A DNA stretch of 64,000 bases from Rhizaria sp. SCN 62-66. Lineage: Eukaryota; Rhizaria, unplaced. The notes beneath the pieces were generated by a model. It was not told the origin of the DNA, did not search any database, and worked only from the letters and a program-made list of their open reading frames with translations. Shown here piece after piece: positions 20,333-30,291 of this stretch. Positions within the stretch are counted from its first letter, which is position 1. Every line of letters starts with the position of its first letter. The position numbers were made by a program, and so were the translations under genes. The stretch covers positions 1-64,000 of the forward strand of contig MEDY01000111.1 in the NCBI GenBank assembly GCA_001724265.1, given 5' to 3'.

Positions 20333-22057
20333 TTAGTTGTACGTACGGTTGAGGTGCGACATGTAGAGCGAGTTCTGCTCCGCGACGAGCAGCTCATCAG
20401 CGTAGTTGTGGCGGAAAACGTCCATGACGACAGCGGCGTCACTCTGACGCACCTTGTACGCGTTGTAGTTGCCCTTCTTGACCTGCGCAAAGTCCCACGT
20501 GACGACGTGGTTGCCCGTCGACGTCGCAATCCACTCCTCCTTGCTGTTGGCAAGCGTGCCCGTGTTGAACATCGCGGGCGAGAACGAAACCTTGTCGATC
20601 TTGAGCCGCAGCATATCCGTCGGCAGCAATGACAGCTTGATCGGCTTGGGCTTAGCCACGCCCATGCGCGAGTCGAAGCCGGTGCGCGCCTCGCCGTTCT
20701 TGGCGCCGTCCATGGCAACGTTCATGAGGATGAGGTACGTCTCGCACGTGGCGAGGATCCACTGGCCGTCCGCCGTGACGCTGATGCTCTTGACGGCGTT
20801 GCCGAGTCCGGGCAGCACGGTCTTGCAGTAGTTCTTCTGCAGCTTGTTGAAGAGGCGGATCTCGCCCGTCTTGCTCGCCACGGCCAGGTAGCCGCTCTCG
20901 GTCGTCGCCGCGTTGCTGAGCTGCACCTTGGTCGCATACGAACACTCCTCGGCAGTCTTGTTCTTGCCTGACACACGCGGGTCAATCGAGAACACGGCGT
21001 TGTCGCTGACGCCGACGACGAGGTTCTCGTTGCTGACCTGCGCGTACTTGGTGCGCGGTGCGAGCGAGTTGAACTTGACGCCCTCGCGGCCCTGCCACTC
21101 GTCGATCACCGTGCCCGTCTCGATGTCGAGGTTGTAGATGCGGTCGCGGTTGTCGTCGTCGAGCATCAACAGCTTCTGGTCCGCGTTGTGCAGCTGCATC
21201 TGTGCCGGCGTGAGAGTCGCCCCGTCCTTGCCCTTGACCTCAGGGATGCGGTTCAGGTACTTCAGGTCGCCGTCGCTCGTGTGCTTGAACATGCCCAGCT
21301 GCGACCCATACGCTGCGAACGCCACGCCGCGGTTCATACCGGCGACCACCGAGGAGATCTTGCTCTTGCGTGCGGACCGCGTGAAGCCGTTCGCGCCGCC
21401 GTCCTCGTCGTCATCGTCGTTGCCGCCCGCGAGCGAGGAGCGGATGCCCGACGCCCGGCTCTTGATGGGAGTCTGCTTGAGGCCGAGCGACCGGTCCTCG
21501 TCGGCCTCGTCCTCCTCCTGGCGCTGCGCCGAGCGCTCCTCATCGTCGTCGTAGTCGTCCAGCTGCGCCGCAGCGGCCGCGGCGGCGGAGGTCAACGACG
21601 CGCGCACAGTCTTACGGTTCGAGTAGCCGAACGCGGGCGGCGCTGCGTCGGTCATGGGCACTGCGACGGCGCCCTCGGTCACCCACGAGCGGTCGTCCTC
21701 GCCGACCTTGGACTCGAGGTCCGCGCGATACGCTGTCTCAATGATGCCGCGCGCCACGGCGGCACGGAACTCGTTGGCCCGCTCCGAGAGCGTGAGCGTG
21801 AGCAGCAGACGCTCCCCATTCTCGCGCGTGTACAGCCACTCGACGGCGTTGGGCTTAGGGAAAGACAGCGCGCATGACGTCTCGAGCGCCTGCGAAAAGA
21901 GCTCCTCACCCTTGGGGCCCGCGACAGAGATGCAGAACTGGAACTGCGCGTCGCCGGTAACCGAGGCGGCGACGGCGCCGAGGTCAGTGGTGCGGCCGTC
22001 CTCGAACTCGACCGAGAGCTTGCCATCCACCGTGATGAGCGCCTTGCTCGTGGACAT
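20333..22057 (-). CDS. VID27: VID27-family protein
   Basis: Intronless, 574 residues, ATG at 22057 and stop TAA. Residues 1-110 form a compact N-terminal domain (KALITVDGKLSVEFEDG start) consistent with the PH-like module of the family. Residues about 120-215 are an acidic, charged linker. From about 215 to the end is the conserved Vid27 C-terminal beta-propeller, with the recognisable GVAFAAYGSQLGMFK, LLMLDDDNRDRIYNLDIE and YLAVASKTGEIRLFNKL segments. The family includes yeast Vid27 (vacuolar import and degradation) and the plant DEM/CYPRO4 proteins, which bind Ran GTPase. It is probably cytoplasmic or nuclear-associated. Yeast Vid27 is longer (about 780 residues); the shortfall here is at the N-terminus and linker. 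It lies tandem with and downstream of the FZL-like gene, about 500 bp away. Confidence in the family is high; the molecular role is poorly defined in any organism. Confidence 0.88.
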   Translation of the reverse strand: MSTSKALITVDGKLSVEFEDGRTTDLGAVAASVTGDAQFQFCISVAGPKGEELFSQALETSCALSFPKPNAVEWLYTRENGERLLLTLTLSERANEFRAAVARGIIETAYRADLESKVGEDDRSWVTEGAVAVPMTDAAPPAFGYSNRKTVRASLTSAAAAAAAQLDDYDDDEERSAQRQEEDEADEDRSLGLKQTPIKSRASGIRSSLAGGNDDDDEDGGANGFTRSARKSKISSVVAGMNRGVAFAAYGSQLGMFKHTSDGDLKYLNRIPEVKGKDGATLTPAQMQLHNADQKLLMLDDDNRDRIYNLDIETGTVIDEWQGREGVKFNSLAPRTKYAQVSNENLVVGVSDNAVFSIDPRVSGKNKTAEECSYATKVQLSNAATTESGYLAVASKTGEIRLFNKLQKNYCKTVLPGLGNAVKSISVTADGQWILATCETYLILMNVAMDGAKNGEARTGFDSRMGVAKPKPIKLSLLPTDMLRLKIDKVSFSPAMFNTGTLANSKEEWIATSTGNHVVTWDFAQVKKGNYNAYKVRQSDAAVVMDVFRHNYADELLVAEQNSLYMSHLNRTYN

Positions 22058-22556
22058 ACTGTGCTGTGGGGAATAAGTGAAAAAAATACGTGTGAGTGAT
22101 TGGAAGACAGTGTGAGTAAAAGAGAGAGCAGGTTACTGGGAGTGATTTGGATGGGAGTCCACAAGGTCATTCAGTGTGCTGATGACGCGAGAGGACGAAG
22201 GCGAAACATTTGGTTAGTGGGGGTATAAAGCAAAATAGAAATCGGAATTACATTATATAAAGTAGTGCATATCCAGTTAGAGTCAAGATCACAGTGTTCG
22301 CGGATAAATAGTGCTTGTATTATGGTCTTTGGAAAAGCTCGCGAACGATCGAACCGTTGGTGGTGGACCAACCAACTAACGGCTCGGTTCGCAAAAAAGG
22401 CATCGAGCATTCGTGGCCACACACTGTTTTAACATAAAATGTTATTATAACTTAAAGCCAATGCATATTCCAAGGGGAACTGTCTCCGCAGATAACAAAT
22501 TTAACTGACTAGGTCTCCTAGACTAACGTATCTCATCAAATCGCTTAACAGTCCAC
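22058..22556 (-). promoter_or_regulatory. Spacer between two tandem minus-strand genes
   Basis: AT-rich DNA containing the 3' end of the FZL-like transcript and the promoter of VID27. I see no convincing element beyond AT-rich tracts. Confidence 0.35.
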
Positions 22557-25500
22557 TCACACCGTTGTGGCAGGAGCAGGCGCAGCCGGCGCAGCCGTAG
22601 CAGCTGCAGGAGCAGCAGCAGGAGCAGCAGTGGTAGCCGCAGCTGCAGCGGTGACAGCAGCGGCATCGGCCTCGCCCTCAATGGCGGCAACCACGGGTGC
22701 AGTCATCCTGGCTGCAGCGGCAATGTTATCCCGGATCTGTTGCATGCGAAGTTGCGTCTCGTACACGCCCATCTCGAGGTCGCGGACCTTGTCCTCCTCG
22801 CGCGCCACGTAGCGGTAAAACGGCGTCACGGCCATTGCCATCGCGCGCTCCGCCGACTCGATCTCGCGCGTGTACTGCTGCAGCAGCTGCTCACGCACTT
22901 CGTTGTGCAGCGCGTCGATCTTGGCGCCCAGCTCCTTGTTGAGCCGCGCGCGCTGCGACGGGAGGATGACAAACCCGGCGAGCGCGACTGAGCCTGCGCC
23001 CGCGAGCCCCGCAGCGTCGAGCACGGCGGCCGCGACCAGCCCGGACAGGCCCAGGGCGCCCAACTCAACAGCCGCCGTGGCCATGACGGCCTTTTGCACC
23101 GCCTGCACCATGCGCGCGGTCTCGGCCTAGAGATCACGGACAGCAAGAAACAAGAGAGAATATAACGTGAGCAATATAGAAATAACATAATAGCATTAAA
23201 TTAATAAAATACGATTTACACTGCATTGATGAGTGAAATTATAAAATATTTCTAAAAAAAATGCAATATTCAAGAGAAATCATTGTTTTTAATGATCTAA
23301 TGTTAACGGACCTGGCGCTTGGCCTCGGCGACGGTGTCGCGGCAGGCGGCCTGGATGCTGGCCAGCACCTCTGCGCGCGAGTGGTGCAGGTCCACCCCGG
23401 CGGCGCGCACAAGGTCAACCTGGCGCGAGAGGTCCAGAGGACCGGTCATCGTCGCGGCAGCGGCGGCGGCGGAGACGGCGGCGGAGGCTGCGGCAGCAGC
23501 ATTGTCGCTGGCAGCCTTTTCACTCACAGTTGCGGGCGCAGTTGCGGGCGCAGTGCTCGCAGCGGTAGCAGCGGCCGCGTCAGTGGCAGCAGCAGCAGCA
23601 GGGACAGCGACAGGAGCAGGCGCGGCCGGAGCAGCAGGAGCCGGCGCATTGTTATTGTTACTGCCAGAGCCAGCGGTGGCAGAAACAGAGCGCTGCATGA
23701 TGTGTGCAAGCGCCTGCGCCTGCCGCGCGCCCTTGTGCACCAGCCAAGCTGACATCGTGGCCAGAATGGCGTCGACCTCCGCAGACACGCCCGCGTTGAC
23801 GGCCTTGTCGTAGCTCTCGCGCAGCTGCTTCGAGCCAAGCAGCAGCGACGGCATGTTCACCACGCGCACGTGCTTGTTCAGGAAAGCCGTGCTGTCGCGC
23901 CGCATGCGAAGGAACACGTTGTCGAGCTTCGCCAGCTGCGCCTCCAGGTCGATCAGCGCTTCCTTGCGGAAGTCGCGCGTCTCGGCCTGGAGCAGCGACC
24001 GCGTCTCGACGTCGGTGGCCAGAGTGCGGCGACGTGCGGCCAGAACGTGGTCGTAACGCCGGATGACTGTGTCGGCGACCGAAAGCGGGTTGCTGAGCTT
24101 GAGCGCAACCTTGCGCTCGTCAGCGAGCTCCGACAGCACGTGTCGCTCCAGTTCGCTGAAACCGCTGTTGACGATAAGCGCGCGCGCCGCGGCCTGCGCG
24201 GCGGCGGCGGACGCGGCGGACATGTGGGGCACCCGGCTGTTGGCCCCCGCGCTGCTGCTGCTCGGGCTCTGCGGGCTAGAAGCGGCGAGCGCGAGCTTGC
24301 CGTCGAGCGCAAGGCGGGAAGAGACGCCGAACACGGGCGGCACTTCCTTCAGCACGACCTTGGCGTTCGAAGCGACGAATGCGCGGACCTCGTCGAAGGA
24401 CGTGCCGGCGTCGGAGCTGCCGTCCGCGTACACGTGCGGTACGCTCGAGTCGAAGTGTTGCATCGTGTGCTCCGCGCGAGAGGCAATGCTCTCGTCGTGC
24501 CTGTGGCCGTGGCCGCTGTTGCTGTTGTTGTTGAGATTCGAGTTGGAGATGAGCCCCGTGGACGCGAGAGTGGGCACGACTAAGTCGACCTTGTTGAGCA
24601 CGATGACGACCTTCTTGCGCCACTGTGCGATCTTGGACATAAACTGCTTTTCCGATTCACTGAACGGCCGCTCGACCGATGTGACGAAGAGGATGAGGTC
24701 CGCCGACGGGATGAACCGCTCTGTGATCTCCTGATGCTCCCGCAGCACTGCGTTAGTGCCCGGCGTGTCGACCAGGTGCGCCTGCTTCAGCCAGTCAACC
24801 GGCAGCAGCACCGTCTGGATCGAGCCGTCGTTGCGGCGCACACTCGTACTCGCGCTCGCGGTCGCGCTTGTATTGGCGCTAGCGCTCGCACTCGAGGACG
24901 CAGCAGCATCAGCGTTAGCGGTGGCGTGCGCGCCAGTGCTGCTGCTGTTGGCTGCAATTACCGTGGGCGTGGGACCGTACTTGAGGATTTGCACCTTCTC
25001 GGTCGTGGGCAGAATGCCGGTGCGGCAGTGGCGCGCACCCAAGAGCGCGTTGATGAAGTTGCTCTTGCCCGAGTTGAACTCGCCGACGACGACGACAAGA
25101 AAGAGCTCCGACAGCGAGTCGCGCGCGGCCGCCAGCAGCTCCGCGTCCTCGGCCGAGAGCCCCAGCGGAGACAGCACGGCGGGCACGGCGTCCAGCAGCG
25201 CGCGGATCTCGCCCAGCACCGCCTTCTGCGCGGGGTTGAGCAGCGCATCGAGGGTATAGTCGGCGGCCGAGAGCGCGGCGTCGACCGCCGGGGACGCCGC
25301 GGCCGCGGAGGGCGCGGTGAACGCCGCCGACGCGCCGGCTCCTGCGCCGCTGCTCGTGGGGAACGCGCTGGCGCTAGCGTTCGTGCTCGAACTCGGGCCC
25401 GTGTTGGCGGCGCTGGAGGAGGAGGAGAAAGCGCGGACCCAGTGGCGGGAGGCAGTGGAGGTGCGAAGAGCCGCGGCGGAATCAAGGGTGGCTGCGGACG

Positions 25501-25684
25501 CGCCGGTAAGGATTGTGACAGTGCGGGGCAGAGCCAGGGCGCGCGGGACCGCAAGCGGGCCGTGCGCCGCGGTGGTTGAAAGAGAGCGCAGAGCAGACGC
25601 GGTTCTGGAGGTGGAGCGCGACATTGCGGCGGCGGCGGCAGCCGCGGGGCGCGAGGCCGGGCGGGCGAGGGCGCGGCGCAACAT
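22557..25684 (-). CDS. FZL/mitofusin-type dynamin-like GTPase
   Basis: Exons 25684-23312 and 23126-22557 join in phase 0 (intron 185 nt, donor GTCCGT, acceptor CTCTAG) to about 980 residues ending in TGA. I chose the ATG at 25684 because it begins an Arg/Ala/Ser-rich, acid-poor N-terminus typical of a mitochondrial presequence. GTPase motifs: G1 GEFNSGKS (201-208), a switch Thr in the GILPTTEKVQ segment, G3 DTPG (306-309), G4 NKVD (364-367). After the GTPase come helical regions. The second exon opens near a hydrophobic hairpin and continues into a long amphipathic helix. Both match the C-terminal paddle of plant FZL and bacterial dynamin-like proteins more closely than Fzo1/mitofusin. These enzymes fuse or remodel membranes. 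An organelle inner or outer membrane site is likely, but which organelle is inference. Low-complexity Ala/Ser inserts sit before the GTPase and at the C-terminus. Confidence 0.85.
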
Positions 25685-26274
25685 GGCACCAGAGGAACGA
25701 CGGGGGCAGGGTGCAAGAGAAAGTTGTAGGCTGTGCGGGAGGGCTTGGATTCGGAGAGGAGCTAGAGAGAACCTGAGGCAGGTGGAAAGGGTCAGGTCAG
25801 AGAGATCAAGGGAGTTCGGAGTGTCAGGCGGCACTTAGTGAAATGAGTGCGAAACGAGCGGGGTATATTGTCAAAGATAAAAGTATAAGAAATGACAGCT
25901 AGATCGAACATAAAAATTGTTATTCCGAGAGTATATCTTATTGAAACCCGGAACCAGGGTCTGCGCGGTCGTCTTAAAGATCGCCGACGGGGATCAATCT
26001 CACTTGCGCCATCTGTTCGCAAAAAATGACCGTCTATTTTCGACGACATGCCTTGAAGTTGCGGTATCTCTTTGGCATCTCTACGGTGACCAATGTAGGC
26101 GTCGAATATGGCTGCATCTATCAAGTTCAAATAATGTGTGGCCTTTTCAATTTTATTATCAAACGATTTTTTATCGCATGCTCAGTATCATTCATAGCGC
26201 GCATCTTTTGTACACTTGCCTCATCTCCACACTTTGACTTTGCTGCTTGTCTCTTCCGAGCGCTGTAGTCCACT
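25685..26274. promoter_or_regulatory. Divergent promoter, FZL-like gene and ribosomal P1
   Basis: Spacer between two divergent start codons. A 106-codon plus frame and a 112-codon minus frame exist between 25792 and 26237, but both lack the local GC3 bias and match nothing I recognise. The pyrimidine-rich stretch just before 26275 fits a ribosomal-protein leader. Confidence 0.4.
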
Positions 26275-26723
26275 ATGCCCAAGATTGCTGACGACCAGAA
26301 GGCTGACCTCGCGTGCACCTGCGCTGCCCTCATCCTCTCCGACTCCAACACTGCTGTCTCGTACGTTCTCCTCCCGGAATGATCATCAAAATCATCAGCC
26401 CTGCGTCTACTCCCTTTCTTGGTCTCATTAGCGCATCACCCGCTTTCACACCGCTCACACATATTTGACTGCTTGACTCTAACCTGTATATTGCTCATGT
26501 CTGCGACTTTAGCGCCGACAACATTGCTGCCATCCTGGCCGCTGCCGGCTTCGACAACATCGAGGGCTACTACCCCAAGCTCTTTGCCTCCGCTCTTGAG
26601 GGCAAGGACATCGGCGCCGTCCTCTTCGGTGGCAACGCTGGCTCCAGCTCCTCCTCTTCCTCCTCCTCGGGCTCCTCCTCCTCCGGCTCGTCCTCTTCTG
26701 ACTCCTCCTCCGACTCCGATTAA
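26275..26723 (+). CDS. RPLP1: 60S acidic ribosomal protein P1
   Basis: Exons 26275-26360 and 26513-26723 (intron 152 nt, donor GTACGT, acceptor CTTTAG, branch-like CTAAC near 26479) join in phase 2 to 98 residues ending in TAA. The N-terminal helical dimerisation domain is clear: an LACTCAALILSDSNTAVS-type first helix pair, then ADNIAAILAAAGFD and a Y/W-P-K-LFA segment with IGAVLF. This matches eukaryotic P1, which pairs with P2 on P0 to form the ribosomal stalk that recruits translation GTPases. The Ala/Gly hinge of the family is replaced by a Ser/Gly hinge. The end is SSDSSSDSD and not the near-universal acidic tail finishing in GFGLFD. I searched the next 880 bp in all plus frames for that tail by eye and found none. 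P1 identity is secure; loss of the tail is the unusual point. Confidence 0.88.
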
Positions 26724-27606
26724 GCGCTTTAACCGCAACCAGAAGCGCACTGACTTGCGGGCGATGACACAAACACGCTGCTGTCGCAGGTGCTTTAATA
26801 CCACGATACATCTACAGCTGGAGCTAGAAAGCTAGCTGCAGGACAGCTGCCGCTCGTCCGTCCGGAGTCAGTAAGTCAACAGTCAGAGATACAGACAGAG
26901 AAGATAACCACGCGTGTGTCAACATACGCGGCAAATGCGAGATTCAGACCCGGACTCGCACAGTACATAGAGCAGAGAGATTAAGATGACCGGCGGGACA
27001 AGCTAGCGTGTTGCTAGCCCTAATTGCTCATCGATAGGTATTTGACTGGTGTGGCGCTGATACTGACCGGGGGCGCAATAGAACGCGCCGCCGGGCAGTC
27101 TTAGTGGGCGACTCAGTGACGGCAGGTGGATTCACAATAAACCAAACTTTACAACAATTCCTTCACGGCATGGTCTACTGCACAATTTTTTTCGTTTCCT
27201 GTGTGGCATCTTGCATGAAAACGCTGTTTATAATTGCACTTCTGTCGAATGATGTGTCGTATGATGATGTTTTCCATTGTTAGAACCCATTTGTGGTCAC
27301 ATCACACTTGTCACCCCTTCGTCTTCGGCTCCTCAAGCTCGACGTAGTGCGGCACTTGTGACCGAGAAATCTCTTTGTTTTATCAATGCAATAGCGATTT
27401 TATAAATTAAATGTAAAGAAGTGTCACAATTGTATATATTCATGATTCAACTTTTTTGTTAGGTGTGATTCCTAGACTTCTAATCTTGTCTTGAAAGATC
27501 GTCAGTACAAGGTCGGGAGATACGGCAGCATCTCAAGCGCATCTGACAGCATTGAACTCACTCAAAACCTCTGTTATCGTATTTACTCTATGTATAGGCT
27601 CGCTAC
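26724..27606 (+). promoter_or_regulatory. Spacer between P1 and the giant HECT gene
   Basis: Contains an AATAAA at 27136-27141, possibly ending the P1 transcript, and then AT-rich DNA. The last bases before the HECT ATG look like an intron acceptor (a pyrimidine/AT stretch ending in TATAG at 27597). A 5' UTR intron is possible. In-frame TGA at 27553 rules out an uninterrupted N-terminal extension. Confidence 0.4.
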
Positions 27607-30255
27607 ATGCTTCCCCAAGACGCAATGTGGGCCTCGAACCAACTCAAACGCGTACAGGCCGAGTTGACGGACCTGCGCCTGGAGCGCGACGCGCCGCTCA
27701 GCATGCTCGATACTGAGATCGCTCCGCACAACGAGGCATGGGCCGCGTTCCCCGACTCCAGCGACGCATGGACCGCTCAAGTCCAAACTGCACTTCAGCT
27801 TGCCGACAACACATCGATCGATTCAACCACCCATCGCCGCGCTCCCCCTGGCTCGGCCCCCGTAGCCGCGGCCCAGCGCGAGCGCGACATTGCTTTTGCG
27901 CGCTCCATCAACGCCGTCACCGACGACCTGACTGCGCGCGCGCTCGTGCACTCGCATGTCGGACCCGGCAGCTCTATTGCTGGTGCATTCCTGCCCGCGC
28001 AGGGCCCGAGTGACAAGGATTGCATTCAGGCCGTGAATGCTCTCAAAGAAGCGCTCAAGACAGTGTACCCACTGCTCACGGCCGCTTGGGTTCCAACCGT
28101 TGCGTCAGCCAAGCCGCACACGGGCGATAACATTGCGGCCTTTCTCTCTGGCAACACCATTGCCTCTGACGCGACTGACAGCAGCAATAATAGCGGTACC
28201 GCGAGCGCAAAGAGCGCTGGTGCCAAGACTGTCGGTGGCGCGTTCAAGCCCACTGCCGCGCTTGCCACTGGTCTGGCCGCCGCGGCGCGCTCTCTGGCGC
28301 AGCAGCCCGTGCTTAGCGCGTTCCACGCCATGTTCCTGCAGGAGTCGCGCGCGGCGCTTATCCGCGGCCGTGTCGCCGTGTACGCCAAACCGGGCGAGAC
28401 GGACGCCAAGAACGGCAAAAACAAGACCAAATCCACGGGGTTCAGCTTTGGCGCGAACAATGACACCGACAACGATAGAGACTCCGCGCCCAACGGCCGC
28501 TTTGTTCAGTCCGCTGCTTTTGTCACGCCGCTGTTTTCTACCGTGTACTCTGTTGTCACGACGCTCGTGCTGGGTCTCGCGGTCCAGCCCGTGCCCGCCG
28601 CCGACAACTTAAGCAACTACAACGGCAACACTGACGGTAACGCCGCAAGCAGCAACAGCAGCGGAAGCTCTAGTGCTGGTGTGGAGCGCGCTGTGGACGC
28701 AGACTGCCGCGCGGCTGCGCTGCACTTGCTGGCCACCATCGCGGCTGTCACCGGCGACGCTTCGCGCGTGACCGTGGCCATCGCAGCGCTGCGCCGCGCC
28801 GCGCTCTCGGCCGCCGCGCCCGCCGCTGCGGCCGCGCTGCCCGCCGCGCCCGGCTTCCCCTGGCGCGGCGGCTACGCCCCCGGGGCGCTGTCTGCACTCG
28901 CCGCCGCTCTCGGCCAGGCGTGGCCCGCGCTCAGTCAGCTGAGCTCTCTCACGCCCACCGTCGGTCTGGTGACTCCTGGCGCCAGCGCGGATACGGCGAT
29001 TGCGGAGCTCGTCGCTGCGGCGGCCGCACTCACTGCGGCAAGTGACAAGGACAGCAACAACAGCAGCAGTTCGGCTGCTGCCAAGACCGCGGGCAGTGAA
29101 GCGACTGCTGCTGCTCCCGCTGCTCTGGCAAGCGCTAAGAGCGCTGTTGCTGCGGAGGCTGCTGTGCCGCGGCCGAGCCCGTCGCTGGTGTGGGCCGGCC
29201 ACCGCCACGCCATCGTCGTGGGCACCGATTCGCGGTACTACTCGCTACATGTAGTCAATCAGAAGAAACAGTACAGCAACGGGCCCTTCTCCTCGGACTC
29301 CGACTCTGCCGCCGCGGGCTCTGCCCAACCCAACGGCGCGGCGACCGCGGCGTGCGCCCGCGCTCTGGCTGGCGAGCGCGACAGCGCCGCGACGCTCGTC
29401 TCCGGCTCTGCGGAAGGCCTATTAAGCGGCTGGCACGCCACCGCGGCTGGGCTGGCCTGGCATCCTGGAGATGCGCTGCTGGTCGGCGCGGTCAACGGGA
29501 AGTCCGACTCGTGCACGCCGACCAACGGCACGTTCAACGCGCAGGTGCTGTACTTCGACAACGCCGAAATGGCACTGGCGCGGTGGGAGGATCTGCTCGC
29601 CGTGGCCATGGACTTGTCCGTCGCTGTGCAGCACTCGGAGGACAAGTACAACGAAGGCGACCTGTTGCCGCTCTCGGGCCTTCTTGTGCTCGACGGCGAG
29701 GTAGTCGACGAGGTCATCGGCAGCGCCAGTCTCGACCGCGAGCCCGTGGTGCGCGGCGACATCCTCACGGCGACGTTCATGTCGCAGTTGCGCACCCGCG
29801 AGACGGACCCGCTGCGGCCGGGTGACGAGTCCGTCACGCAGCCCGTCATGAGCGCGCGCCAGGACATCTACAATGCGCTGCCGCCCCTCTGGCGCGCGCC
29901 ATGGCTGCGCAAGGCCTCGCTCTCACGTTGGTGCATCCGTGCGCCGCTGCAGGGGCCCGCGCCTGTGTTGGGCTTCACTCTGCCCGCCGGCGCCGCGCTG
30001 GCTCTGCTGCCGCCCGCGGTGCGCGCTGCGATGGGCGCGACCACGACGCTGGCGCCCAACAGCACGCTTGGCTACGCGCCCCGGCCCGGGGTCGACGCGA
30101 TGACTCTGTTCTTTACGCCGCAAGGTCGCGCGGTGCCCGGGCTGGTGCTGTCGGCCGAGGCAATCCGGCAGATCCTGCTCGTGCTCCGCAACGTGATTCG
30201 CCGCGTCGCTGCCGGCGAGGCCAAGCTGCGCGCTGCCAACGCCTCCAGTAGCAGC

Positions 30256-30291
<36 letters not shown>

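Noticed and set aside
25684-25834. GTG start at 25834 for the FZL-like GTPase
   Set aside because: The ATG at 25684 begins a typical presequence; the upstream 50 codons look like 5' leader and a GTG start is not expected in a nuclear gene.
25792-26237. Frames of 112 (minus) and 106 (plus) codons between the FZL-like and P1 genes
   Set aside because: Overlapping frames on both strands with AT-rich codons. A transposon remnant was considered but no motif supports it.
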